From NCBI GenBank assembly GCA_001799575.1, contig MGTT01000010.1, forward strand, positions 1-64,000: 64,000 bases of DNA. The letters run 5' to 3'. The translations under genes and the position numbers were made by a program. This stretch comes from Elusimicrobia bacterium GWA2_56_46 (GTDB lineage Bacteria; Elusimicrobiota; Elusimicrobia; Elusimicrobiales; UBA9959). Numbering within the stretch: position 1 is the stretch's first letter; every line of letters begins with the position of its first letter. The notes beneath the pieces were generated by a model. The model ran no database searches. It was given only the letters and a program-made list of their open reading frames with translations, and was not told where the DNA came from. Below, one piece after another: positions 48,736 to 57,896 of this stretch.

Positions 48736-50930
48736 AAGTATTTATCGGCGCGAACTGGTATTTTGTAGCGGCGGCGGGCCTGCTTATGGCGGCGTTTATC
48801 CGCGCTCTGAAAAGATCTTCCGGGCTCCCCCCCGCGCTGAGGGTCTTAAGATTCTCGGCCGCGGCCCTTGCGGCCCTGCTTTTAACGCGGCCGTACGCGG
48901 TTTTTTACCGCCAGGTTCCGGTGAAGCCGGTCCTGGCTGTTCTGCTGGACGCTTCGCTTTATATGCGGGAGGGCCCGGCCGGAAAGTCTTCCGGAATTTC
49001 CAAGTACGACCAGGCGGCGGCATGGCTTGGTAAATATCGCGCGGAACTGGGCGGCGTCTCCGATCCGGAGTGCTACGCTTTCTCCGACCGGCTTTACAAG
49101 GTGGATTGTTCTTCCCTCGCGGCAGCCGGTTCCGGCAGCGTCTCTTACTCCGATCTGGGCCGCGCCTTGTCGGAACTGGACGGCGGAGACGGCGCGCGCG
49201 ACGGCTCCTGCCCCGACAAAGTATGGGTGTTAAGCGACGGACTTTCCCTTTCCGGAAAAGCGCCGCCGCTGCCCGCGGGCTGCACGAAAAAAACGGATAT
49301 TGTGGCCGTGGGCGAAACCGTTCCTCCGCGCGGGATCTCCGTGACGCGGTTTTCCGGTCCGCCGTTCGCGTTCGCCCATATTCCGTTCTGGCTTTCCGCC
49401 GCGGTAAGGGTTTCGGGTATGAAAGGTTCCCGTTTTGAGCTGCGGCTTAAGGACGGCGCCGGGAATACGCTTGAGACGCGCAAATATGAGGCGGGCGGCC
49501 AGGATGAAACAGTGATCTCTTCTTTCAGCGTCAGCGCCCCTTCGGTGGGGCGGGCCGCTTATGCGGTCTGCGCCGCGCCCGGGCCGGGCGCGGGGTGTTC
49601 CGCGGCCGGGAAATTACAGGTTTCGGTCATCAGGGAAAAGCTTCGCGTTATGTACCTGGCCGGGCGTCCGTCTTTTGAGTACGCTTTTCTGCGGGATCAT
49701 CTGAAAAGTCAAAGCGGCATAGACCTGGTTTCGTTCATCATTTTGCGCAACCCGGAGGACATGCCGGGCGCGGATGAGCGCGAGCTTTCGCTCATACCTT
49801 TTCCGGTCAACGAGATCTTTCTGCGCGATATTTCGCATTTTGACGTTTTTATCCTCCAGGATTTCGATCTGCGCCGTTTCGCGGCGGACGGTAATTATGC
49901 GGCTTCGCTGGCGGAGTTCGTCAGGAAAGGCGGCGGACTGGCGGTTCTCGGAGGCCCGTCCGCGTTCGGGAGCGGGGGCTATCGCGGGATGGATTTCCTC
50001 AACGCCATGCTTCCGGCCGAAGTGGCGGGCGGGCCTGACTACCGTCAGGATCTTGAGTTCCGGGTTTCGCCCGCGTCGCATACCGCCTCCGATCTTTTCC
50101 CCGGGATGGAAAATAAAGAGCGGTTCTGGGCCGGCGCTCCTCCGCTTAAGGGCGTCAATGTTCTGGGCCCGCTGAAATCCGGGGCGAAAGCGGTCTTTTA
50201 CTATAAAGATCCGGCCGCCGGACGGGACGCTCTTTTTTCCGCAGAAAAGAGTTATGGAAAAGGGCGCGTTATGGTTCTCGCCGGGCCGTCCACCTGGCGC
50301 TGGAAGATGCTGGGCGCCGCGGACGCCAGATATGCGGGGCTTTATTCCGCGTTCTGGGGCCGCACGCTGGCCTATCTGGATGGTTCGCTCAGTCTTGAAA
50401 AAGTGGCGCTTGAATCCCTGCCGCGTTCCGGTCAAAGCCGCGCTTTCCGGTTGAAGGTGCTGAACGCCAATTATCTGCCGCCGTCGGACAGCGACGCGGT
50501 TTCGGTGGACGCTTCGCTGGAGGCGGGCGGGAAAGTGGTTCCGGTGGAGTTTTCCGCGGCGGGGCGCGGCATTTATGAGGCGGCGTTCGCGCCGGCCGAG
50601 TCCGGGCGCAACCGGCTGAGGGTTTCGGTGAAAAGCGGCAGGGAGTATCTGGGTTCGGCGGAGGCGGTGTTCGAGGCGGAGGAGTCTCCGGTTTTCACGC
50701 CGTCCGACGAGGAGGTTTTAAAGAAGACGGCGGCGGGGCTTGGCGGGGGTTATTACCGGCTGGATCCGAAAAAGGGGCCGGAGGAGCTGCTGAAGTCTTT
50801 GCCGCCGGAACGGGAAGGGCGGCGGGAGGCGTCGCGGTTCGACCCGGACGGGTCTTTGGCGGTGATGCTGCTGGCGGCGGCGCTGTTCTTCGCCAGCTGG
50901 ATCCTGGGCCGCCTGAAAGGGCTGCAATAA
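48732..50930 (+). CDS. Large membrane protein with VWA/glutamine-amidotransferase-like regions
   Basis: LAVLLDASLYMREGPAG, LAEFVRKGGGLAVLGGPSAFGSGGYRGMDFLNAMLP; N- and C-terminal TM; ATGA-type overlap. Confidence 0.85.
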   Translation: MKVFIGANWYFVAAAGLLMAAFIRALKRSSGLPPALRVLRFSAAALAALLLTRPYAVFYRQVPVKPVLAVLLDASLYMREGPAGKSSGISKYDQAAAWLGKYRAELGGVSDPECYAFSDRLYKVDCSSLAAAGSGSVSYSDLGRALSELDGGDGARDGSCPDKVWVLSDGLSLSGKAPPLPAGCTKKTDIVAVGETVPPRGISVTRFSGPPFAFAHIPFWLSAAVRVSGMKGSRFELRLKDGAGNTLETRKYEAGGQDETVISSFSVSAPSVGRAAYAVCAAPGPGAGCSAAGKLQVSVIREKLRVMYLAGRPSFEYAFLRDHLKSQSGIDLVSFIILRNPEDMPGADERELSLIPFPVNEIFLRDISHFDVFILQDFDLRRFAADGNYAASLAEFVRKGGGLAVLGGPSAFGSGGYRGMDFLNAMLPAEVAGGPDYRQDLEFRVSPASHTASDLFPGMENKERFWAGAPPLKGVNVLGPLKSGAKAVFYYKDPAAGRDALFSAEKSYGKGRVMVLAGPSTWRWKMLGAADARYAGLYSAFWGRTLAYLDGSLSLEKVALESLPRSGQSRAFRLKVLNANYLPPSDSDAVSVDASLEAGGKVVPVEFSAAGRGIYEAAFAPAESGRNRLRVSVKSGREYLGSAEAVFEAEESPVFTPSDEEVLKKTAAGLGGGYYRLDPKKGPEELLKSLPPEREGRREASRFDPDGSLAVMLLAAALFFASWILGRLKGLQ

Positions 50931-51179
50931 GGTGACGCCGGCTGGTTGGCTTTGGGCTCTGGCTCCGCAGGATAGCAAAGGCGGGGCCTGCCGACGGGCA
51001 ACCTTTTTGCTCCCCTCGGAAACCTGCGGGACAAAAAGGTTGCCCATCGTCACCCGCCGTAAAACTTACTCACTTGATGCTCGCGCGGCTTATCAATTCT
51101 CCGGCGCATCCTCATCTAAAAATATGATATCTTGATCCCGCCCATATTACGATACGTCCGAATTCCCCGCCCACCAGAA
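50931..51179 (-). repeat. Composite palindromic repeat, near-complete copy 3
   Basis: Hairpin arms 50990-51009 / 51032-51051 (18/20), loop TCCCGCAGGTTTCCGAGGGGAG on the minus strand, 3' CTATCCTGCGG, and distal ATCTTGATCCCGCCC...CGTCCGAATTCCCCGCCCACCAGAA. Confidence 0.85.
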
Positions 51180-51287
51180 AGACATAGACTATATAGCCAC
51201 AAGAAAGCCTGCGGGGATTTAGAGCGAATCCCTAAAAATTGTTCAGAACTATATTTAGAAACGGTCCCCCGTCAGTTTAAATGGATT

Positions 51288-52115
51288 CTAAAAATGGCGC
51301 TTTTTTAGTTGTAACTCCGCAAAATCGCGTACCCGTTGATCACTGTCCTGCGCCAGTTGCTCTAAAAGCGTATGTGTAGTACCGGGATGAAACGCAACAG
51401 AACGACGGACAGCCCAGGCATTATCGTGTGCAAGCAAGGGCAGCAGGTCTACAGGCGTGTTGTGATGGGCCGCGACACCCGCCCGCGTGTATTCGTTCTT
51501 ACTTAATGCTCGTTTGCGTAGTAGTTCAGGCGGGGCTTTTGGGTTTTCTACAATCCCCCAGTCAATGAGATACGAGTCTATGTCTCCAAAGGCACGCAAG
51601 ATATGTTCAGGCGTCTTGGGATTGGATAAAACGTTCATGATCACGTATTCATCCTTGCTCTGCGCGAGTCGTTCTAACGTAGCTTGGGAGACATTGGGAT
51701 GCAACGCCACCAACCGCATCACAGCAAGTCCTTTGGAGTTCTTGCCCATTGCAGTTACTGTGCCAAAAAACTTTTGATGGAGTCGGGGATCGTTTTTGCG
51801 TGAGATACGATCTAGAATCTCGGCCGTGGCCAAAGGAGATTGTGCGATGGCAGCGAGCACATACAGGTCATCGCTCCACTTCTGATCATCCAGCAACCCG
51901 TTCAGCCCATTGGCATCAAGATTCGAAACTCGGGTTACCTGCGCCTCACTCCGCACACTACTATCCTCGCAATGAAGGGCGGACAAGAGATATATGAGTA
52001 AAATAAAACTGAGAGTGATTGTCCCCCACACTTGCACTGCACGCAATAACCCGTCGGTAGTTTTATGAGCATCTAGTATTTTTTCCATAAATGACTTAAA
52101 CCTTCCGTAGAACAT
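51288..52115 (-). CDS. HEAT/leucine-rich-variant-like repeat protein, membrane anchored
   Basis: Repeats ALHPNVSQATLERLAQSKDEYVIMNVLSNPKTPEHILRAFG, VAAHHNTPVDLLPLLAHDNAWAVRRSVAFHPGT. Confidence 0.75.
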   Translation of the reverse strand: MFYGRFKSFMEKILDAHKTTDGLLRAVQVWGTITLSFILLIYLLSALHCEDSSVRSEAQVTRVSNLDANGLNGLLDDQKWSDDLYVLAAIAQSPLATAEILDRISRKNDPRLHQKFFGTVTAMGKNSKGLAVMRLVALHPNVSQATLERLAQSKDEYVIMNVLSNPKTPEHILRAFGDIDSYLIDWGIVENPKAPPELLRKRALSKNEYTRAGVAAHHNTPVDLLPLLAHDNAWAVRRSVAFHPGTTHTLLEQLAQDSDQRVRDFAELQLKKRHF

Positions 52116-52658
52116 TTAATCACTTATCCATATCCTCTTAAAGCGGGTGGTGGCCGCATCCCAAATAAAGAAGGAATTTGCACTTTCCGGCTTAAAATAA
52201 TCAATAGCTGCCCCTTTGACTTTCACAACCGATGGTTCATCTTTTTCGCACTTCCAATATCCCTTAGCGCATGCTGTTTTGTATTTGCCAGGCTTTACGA
52301 TGTTAATGCCCATGCTTAAATTAACCTTTGGATATTTTTTGCCCCAGTCGATAGAATCGAGCACTATCCAGCGAAACGCCTCTTTTCTATCCGACAATCT
52401 CACGAGTAATCCTTCACCACTAAACTTAGTGCTTTTCAAAAGTAAAGCCTGGTCCATACGACCATCTCCGTTGAAGTCAGCAACAACTTCCGCGTATTTT
52501 GTAGGCGAATCTTTCCTGATGGCCTCATCAGACAATTCCTCAGTAGTTGGATAACGCCAACCATCAGGCAAAGCAACATCGCTAGCCGCGCCAGGTTGCG
52601 CAATCAGTAAAAATAAAACAAGTGGAAGAACTAACCTATACGTTATATTTATTATCAT
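52116..52658 (-). CDS. Hypothetical exported protein with FG-GAP/VCBS-like motif
   Basis: Signal peptide from MIINITYRLVLPLVLFLL; VVADFNGDGRMDQALLL. Confidence 0.65.
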   Translation of the reverse strand: MIINITYRLVLPLVLFLLIAQPGAASDVALPDGWRYPTTEELSDEAIRKDSPTKYAEVVADFNGDGRMDQALLLKSTKFSGEGLLVRLSDRKEAFRWIVLDSIDWGKKYPKVNLSMGINIVKPGKYKTACAKGYWKCEKDEPSVVKVKGAAIDYFKPESANSFFIWDAATTRFKRIWISD

Positions 52659-52790
52659 TGTCACATCTGCCCCATTTTGTTTTTCAGCAACCTCATTAGG
52701 CTCCGGTGCCAGGTTACTTTTGGCCCCCGCCCAATTCCTTTTCCAGTTCCGCAATAGTGGGGAGGCTGGGTTAAGAGGGGATTAAGAGGA

Positions 52791-52963
52791 GACGTTGTTG
52801 ACTTGTTGACTAACTATTTCCCTTGAGCGCATAATAGCCTCCGTTCTTTTTCAACGAGTCTTGATATCCCGCTCCGCGTCAGCCCCAATTGCCCGCATAA
52901 CGCTGCGCCGTCAAGCTCCTGCTTTCCCTTTGCCTAAAAGTTAGTCAACAAGTCAACAACGTC
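52791..52963 (-). mobile_element. 173-bp element with perfect 25-bp terminal inverted repeats around a transposase C-terminus-like remnant
   Basis: GACGTTGTTGACTTGTTGACTAACT at 52791-52815, exact reverse complement at 52939-52963; interior minus-strand QELDGAALCGQLGLTRSGISRLVEKERRLLCAQGK*. Confidence 0.65.
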
Positions 52964-52980
52964 CCCCGTTTCCGGGTCGA

Positions 52981-53139
52981 AAAAGTCTGACCCCGTCACC
53001 CCTCCATCTAGTCGGTGCCGACCCTCCAACCTTGTTTTGCGTACTTAATTTTCCACTAATACCGGCATTTCAAATCTAAAAATAGAATATCTTGATCCCG
53101 CCCGGATTATGATACGTCCGAATTCCCCGCCCACCAGAA
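52981..53139 (-). repeat. Composite repeat family, partial copy
   Basis: GTCACCCCTCCATCTAGTCGGTGCCGACCCTCC and TCTAAAAATAGAATATCTTGATCCCGCCCGGATTATGATACGTCCGAATTCCCCGCCCACCAGAA. Confidence 0.8.
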
Positions 53140-53323
53140 CACATAGGTTCGAATCCAGTTGACCGCGCTTCCACTTTCGTAAAGTTAACCCCTGTCGTAT
53201 TTTACCTATTTTCCAATGAGAAATGGGTAAATCTGCGGGGGTTTTTCTATGTCTTTTTGCACTTTTCAATCAAGGGGATTCGAACTTTTTAGTCCTATTT
53301 GGGGGTTGGTTAGGCCATACGGG

Positions 53324-54952
53324 TTATTTATCCATATGATCCAGCATTATGCGGAGATAATTTTCCTGTGGAAAAAGGAAAAAATCCGGTATAGGAGGAT
53401 TGCCTTCCAGAGCCTCACCGTCCGGCTTGTAGCCTATACCGGTTGGAAGCCGCACACTGAATTTATCACCGTTTTTTAGCACGAACTCCTCTTCCATGCC
53501 GGAAGGCATTGTTCCGCCGCGCGACGGCAGTCCGAAAACTCTGCCCATGTCATTGTATTTAAAGATGCTTACAAACTGGTCGCAGGAGCTTACACATAAC
53601 GGCCCTGATAGAACGGCTACGTCGAACTTTTTTATTTGTATGTCCGGCTGTTTTTCAGCATTCATCATATCTGCAAGGGTACATTTATGCGGACAATCAT
53701 ATGAATATTGGTAGCGGAAAGATTCTTTAGCGTTCTTATTATTTTCCATATCCTTCGCGAGAAATTCTTTTACAGGGCCTAAATTTTCCGTAGCTTTATC
53801 AAAAATATTCACATCCCCGCGCATGCGGGGCGTATAAACAAAACTGCGTGTAGCCATTCGAAACGGTTTTCTCGCGATAAACTTAAGCAATTCTTCCGGC
53901 AATCCGCCGCCTGTATTTTCTCGCACATCAATCAGCAACCTGCGCCATTTCTGTCGTGCCAGGTATTTGCGCAGTTCCGCCGCATCTATTTGTGAAAGCT
54001 GGTGTTCAGCCGGATAATTAGAGTGAGTGTCTAACACCTGCGGCTTATAGGAAAGGAACGCCGTCCTATTCCAAAGGCGCATCACGGGAAAATAGTAATA
54101 AAAAGAAAAATACCGCAATAAGATCGTCTTACTGACCGGGTCCTTGTAAACGCAATAATTTAATCCGGCAAAATCAAATTTAAATTCCTTGTAATCGCCG
54201 TCATTTTCCATATTTATGCCGCATGGCGATGATTGTTCGACGTCGGGCTTCGGCCGTTTTCTCCATTCAAGCGAAACCTGGACCGTTGTTTGCGCCTCTA
54301 AGTCATAAAATGACATCTCAACCGGCTTGGTAGAGGGCAACGGCACATCTTCGGCATCGCGGCGTGTAAGCCATTTCACTGTTTCAAATTTAAGCAGTTC
54401 GGGCGAATTACTATCGTGCCATTGCAGATATTCGTATTGCAGCGCAGGTAAATCTTTGTCGTTATACTTAATAAGTTCAAATCCCCGTTTTACCTGTGGG
54501 ATTTTGCTCTGTATCACCACTGCGCGCGGGTTATGAATAGCCGAGCCTGCCAGCGCGAGCTTAAATGGGAGTGATAAACTATCATCCTGCGGCTTAAGCT
54601 TATCCGGGACGTTAATGGCAGAATGCGTGTTATGCATGGAGTTTTTGAGAGCAACTAAAGCATAATAAACATCTTCTTTTGTCCGCGCGGATACAAAAAG
54701 CTTTTTAGCGCGTTCCAGTTCGCTGTCCCATGTTGTATCCAGCCTTTTAAAACCTTTTTGAGAAATTATTCCGTTATCGCGGATAACCTGAGCATACGAG
54801 TCGAAGAGTGCGGCCCTGGCATCTGCAACACCTAAAAAGATATCGGCTTCGTCCGCCCATAGAACGGAATGGGGTACCGCAATAACACTTAGCATGAGCA
54901 TAATACGGAATGCCGCATTGAATTTTGTTTCGATTGTGTTGCGATTCTTCAT
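53324..54952 (-). CDS. S41-family peptidase-like exported protein
   Basis: Signal peptide; LLIDVRENTGGGLPEELLKFI, VAVLSGPLCVSSCDQFVSIFKYNDMGRVFGLPSRGG. Confidence 0.8.
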   Translation of the reverse strand: MKNRNTIETKFNAAFRIMLMLSVIAVPHSVLWADEADIFLGVADARAALFDSYAQVIRDNGIISQKGFKRLDTTWDSELERAKKLFVSARTKEDVYYALVALKNSMHNTHSAINVPDKLKPQDDSLSLPFKLALAGSAIHNPRAVVIQSKIPQVKRGFELIKYNDKDLPALQYEYLQWHDSNSPELLKFETVKWLTRRDAEDVPLPSTKPVEMSFYDLEAQTTVQVSLEWRKRPKPDVEQSSPCGINMENDGDYKEFKFDFAGLNYCVYKDPVSKTILLRYFSFYYYFPVMRLWNRTAFLSYKPQVLDTHSNYPAEHQLSQIDAAELRKYLARQKWRRLLIDVRENTGGGLPEELLKFIARKPFRMATRSFVYTPRMRGDVNIFDKATENLGPVKEFLAKDMENNKNAKESFRYQYSYDCPHKCTLADMMNAEKQPDIQIKKFDVAVLSGPLCVSSCDQFVSIFKYNDMGRVFGLPSRGGTMPSGMEEEFVLKNGDKFSVRLPTGIGYKPDGEALEGNPPIPDFFLFPQENYLRIMLDHMDK

Positions 54953-54959
54953 AGTGAAA

Positions 54960-55961
54960 TCAAACACCGTATTTTCCGGTTTTATAGCCGCCGGAGCGTT
55001 TTACTAGGTCAGCGTCCAGTAAAGGTTTCAAAATAAAATGCGCGCCGGGTTTCGTTACTTTCAGCGTGGACATTATTTCCTGTATGCCGCGGGGGGCTTC
55101 TTTCAGGAGGCCCAGCAGTCGCTCCTGATTCTTGGTTATTGAAATACCTTTGCCGCCTGTAAGCGCGCGGACGGAGTCTATACGCTTCCATGTACGCTCA
55201 AGGGCTTCAAGCACTGTCTCCGCCGAGTATTCCACCCAGCCGGAAATATCTCCCCCCTGCGTCTGAACGTTGTTCAAAGCCCGATAATAGGCCATCCTGT
55301 CTTCAAGAAAAACCTCATCTACCGCGAATATGTGGTTGGCATCAAACTGCTTGCGATAAAGTTCCCAGGTTGCAAGCGCACGGCCTACGCGGCCGTTGCC
55401 GTCGCCAAAAGGGTGGATATACTCAAATTGATAATGCAGGATGGCGGAACTTATCAGCGCGGGCCAATCCTTACCGGTGCCATTAAGCCATTCGCATAAT
55501 TCCTCGGTTAAATACGGGACAGAAGCAGGCGGAGGCGGCGTGTGGTTGCCGACAAAAACCTTATAATCCCGGAAAGCACCCACAGGCCCCCGATCCAGCG
55601 CATTTTTTTTACCTATAATAGCATGGAGCTTCAGAATTTGAGGCACCTTTATGGCCGCAATATCGGAGTTTTTTCCAATAAACCGCAGGATCTCGAAATA
55701 GTTCAGGATTTCCTGCACCGCACGCGGACTGGCCCCCGGCACGGTGCCGCCATCTGCCAGAGTTTTTACTTCATGGAGCGTCAGGGGATTGCCTTCTATG
55801 GCGGTAGAGCCATGCGTCTGCCTGGCCAAGGCCTCACGCTGCATATCGGGCAGCCAGCTAACGCCTATAACGGCTCCTTGTATCTTGGACTTGAGCTCGG
55901 CAGCCTGCTCGATTACCTTGAGAAGGTGCTGGGTTGGGCTGAATTTAGGGTTAAAAGCCAT
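54960..55961 (-). CDS. Fic-family protein (putative AMP-transferase) with N-terminal inhibitory helix
   Basis: Fic motif HPFGDGNGRVGR; inhibitory-type motif HGSTAIEGNPLT; C-terminal winged helix. Confidence 0.95.
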   Translation of the reverse strand: MAFNPKFSPTQHLLKVIEQAAELKSKIQGAVIGVSWLPDMQREALARQTHGSTAIEGNPLTLHEVKTLADGGTVPGASPRAVQEILNYFEILRFIGKNSDIAAIKVPQILKLHAIIGKKNALDRGPVGAFRDYKVFVGNHTPPPPASVPYLTEELCEWLNGTGKDWPALISSAILHYQFEYIHPFGDGNGRVGRALATWELYRKQFDANHIFAVDEVFLEDRMAYYRALNNVQTQGGDISGWVEYSAETVLEALERTWKRIDSVRALTGGKGISITKNQERLLGLLKEAPRGIQEIMSTLKVTKPGAHFILKPLLDADLVKRSGGYKTGKYGV

Positions 55962-56067
55962 AAACACAGTATAGTAGATAGTAAAGTATAAGTAAAGTAA
56001 TACGTAAAGTCCCCTATGGGCGGGTAAATGTACGCTGTATCATAACAAAGCCAACCAGCCCGGAGTT

Positions 56068-56451
56068 TTATTTTGTTTTCAGGGCGGCGCGGAGGGAGGT
56101 GAAAAGGCGGAGATAGTCTTTCAGGCGGCCGTAAATATCTTCCGCTAATTTTTCGTTGTAGGTGTGGACGGAAAGATTTCTGTCTTCCAGCATTTTCAGC
56201 CACGAAGGATCGTCGGCGATGAGACCGAGGCTGAAGCCCTGCTCGAAACAATCCCTTGGGGAACGGCAGACTATGCCCTTGCCGCCCAAAAAATCTTTCA
56301 GGCATTTCCAGGCAAGTTCAAATGTAAGTTCAAAACGTTTGATGGCCGAGTCGCGGTTGGCCACGGTGGCGGGGGCGGTCAAGATCTCGGACAGGCGTTC
56401 CAGGGACTGGCCGAAAGAATTCAGTTTCTCACCGTCATAAAAGTTTTGCAT
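56068..56451 (-). CDS. HepT/HI0074-type HEPN protein (nucleotidyltransferase partner)
   Basis: FELTFELAWKCLKDFL, RNLSVHTYNEKLAEDIY (Rx4H-type). Confidence 0.9.
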   Translation of the reverse strand: MQNFYDGEKLNSFGQSLERLSEILTAPATVANRDSAIKRFELTFELAWKCLKDFLGGKGIVCRSPRDCFEQGFSLGLIADDPSWLKMLEDRNLSVHTYNEKLAEDIYGRLKDYLRLFTSLRAALKTK

Positions 56452-56725
56452 GGCTTAGAACCTCCCGGCGGAATCCGGCGTCGGTTTTGCTTAAATCCAC
56501 TATTTCTATTTTCCTCAGCGTCGGAATAGCATTAACCTCGTCGCGCAAGCGGAGCAGGGTCAGGTCATCCAGCGGTTCGGCGCCAAACAGCCCGATATCT
56601 ATGTCCGAAGCCGGATCCGCCGCGTCCCTGGCCTGTGAACCGAAAAGATAAATTTTAAAATTTCCCTCCGGCAGACGCCGCCGGAGAATGGCGACTGTTT
56701 CCGCGATTATTTCCTGGACGGTCAT
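56435..56725 (-). CDS. MntA-type minimal nucleotidyltransferase
   Basis: IYLFGSQARDAADPASDIDIGLFG (GSxAR...DxD). Confidence 0.93.
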   Translation of the reverse strand: MTVQEIIAETVAILRRRLPEGNFKIYLFGSQARDAADPASDIDIGLFGAEPLDDLTLLRLRDEVNAIPTLRKIEIVDLSKTDAGFRREVLSHAKLL

Positions 56726-56784
56726 TGCATCTAATTATAACAAAAAATTCCGGATCAAAAGGGCGGGGCGCGGACTTTTCAGCT

Positions 56785-56952
56785 TTGATGGGCGGGCATG
56801 GTAAAAAAAGGCTGCCCGTCGCCACCCCTCCCAAACTATCGGGGCCGACCCTCCATCCTCACTTTCCCGGGTTATGTTCCTCCGGCTAAATTCCCGGTGT
56901 TTCCTGTTTAAAAATATAATATCTTGATCCCGCCCGGACGACAAAATAACGA
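56785..56952 (-). repeat. Composite repeat family, degenerate copy with shortened hairpin
   Basis: AAAAAAAGGCTGCCCGTCGCCACCCCTCC, TATCGGGGCCGACCCTCC and TTTAAAAATATAATATCTTGATCCCGCCCGGA shared in order with the other copies. Confidence 0.75.
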
Positions 56953-57052
56953 GAATTTGGCCATAAAACCGGGATATGTGTTTAATTGGAAGCGGCTTTT
57001 TTGTAATACTTTACTTGTTTAAACGTATTAACTACAGGAACAAGAGAACATA

Positions 57053-57553
57053 ATGAGTTTTGAAGAGCTTTACGATAAATACTTTGGTCGGGTTTATAAC
57101 TATATCCTTTACAGGGTCATATCCCCGGATATTGCCGATGACATGGTTTCACTGGTCTTTGAAAAGATCCTGCATAAATACTCAAGCTTCGACCCGGCAA
57201 AAGCCACCATTGCAGAAGCCTGGATATTTGCTATAGCCAGGAATACACTGAATGATTATTTTAGACGCAAAAAAATACTGAACTGGCTTTCCATGTCAGG
57301 TATGGAAGACCACATCGAATCCGGAGAATCACTGGAAACCGACGCTGAAAAGCATGAAGTAACCGCCAAAGTACTCAAAGCGGTTGAACAGCTTTCAAAT
57401 CCGGAACGGGAAATAATAGCCTTGAAGTTCACTATGGATATGACAAACCGCGCCATAGCCGGGGAAATGGGCCTGAGCGAAAGCAATGTGGGCGTAATCT
57501 TATTCAGGGCTATGCGAAAAATTAAAGAGTTGATGGAGCCGGAGATTTTATGA
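57053..57553 (+). CDS. ECF-type RNA polymerase sigma factor
   Basis: Region 2 YDKYFGRVYNYILYRVISPDIADDMVSLVFEKIL; region 4 LSNPEREIIALKFTMDMTNRAIAGEMGLSESNVGVILFRAMRKIKEL. Confidence 0.93.
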   Translation: MSFEELYDKYFGRVYNYILYRVISPDIADDMVSLVFEKILHKYSSFDPAKATIAEAWIFAIARNTLNDYFRRKKILNWLSMSGMEDHIESGESLETDAEKHEVTAKVLKAVEQLSNPEREIIALKFTMDMTNRAIAGEMGLSESNVGVILFRAMRKIKELMEPEIL

Positions 57554-57885
57554 CTGATTTTAAAGAGGAAAATTTTGGCGAACACAATCGCTTGGCCGTT
57601 ATACTGAGGGCAACCGATTTCAGCAGCAAAAGTAAAATAAAAATTTCGCTAAAAAACCGGCTTTTAAGTAAAGCTGCAAATGAGGAAAAGCGGTCTTTCA
57701 CTATATGGGCATGGCTTCTCCCTGCGGCAGCGGTCACCCTGGCCGCGTTGATGCTAACGGTCAATATAAACCATAAGGAAGTTGAACAATCGCCATATTA
57801 TCAGGCGCCTGACGCTGATTATAATATTTACGGTAATTGCGGCAGACAGGGACTTGAGGACTATTTGTCCGCCCCACGCTTCTAA
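57550..57885 (+). CDS. Small single-TM protein, candidate anti-sigma factor
   Basis: 4-bp overlap with the sigma gene; one TM (TIWAWLLPAAAVTLAALMLTV). Confidence 0.7.
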   Translation: MTDFKEENFGEHNRLAVILRATDFSSKSKIKISLKNRLLSKAANEEKRSFTIWAWLLPAAAVTLAALMLTVNINHKEVEQSPYYQAPDADYNIYGNCGRQGLEDYLSAPRF

Positions 57886-57896
57886 AGGAGACAGTT

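Noticed and set aside
53110-53172. tRNA-like 3' ends (CGTCCGAATTCCCCGCCCACCA and GGTTCGAATCC...CTTCCA)
   Set aside because: No acceptor partner, D-arm or anticodon arm could be found; the first segment is part of a repeat recurring at 51.15 kb.
53045-53269. 74-aa minus ORF
   Set aside because: Falls across the composite repeat copy and shows no coding signature.
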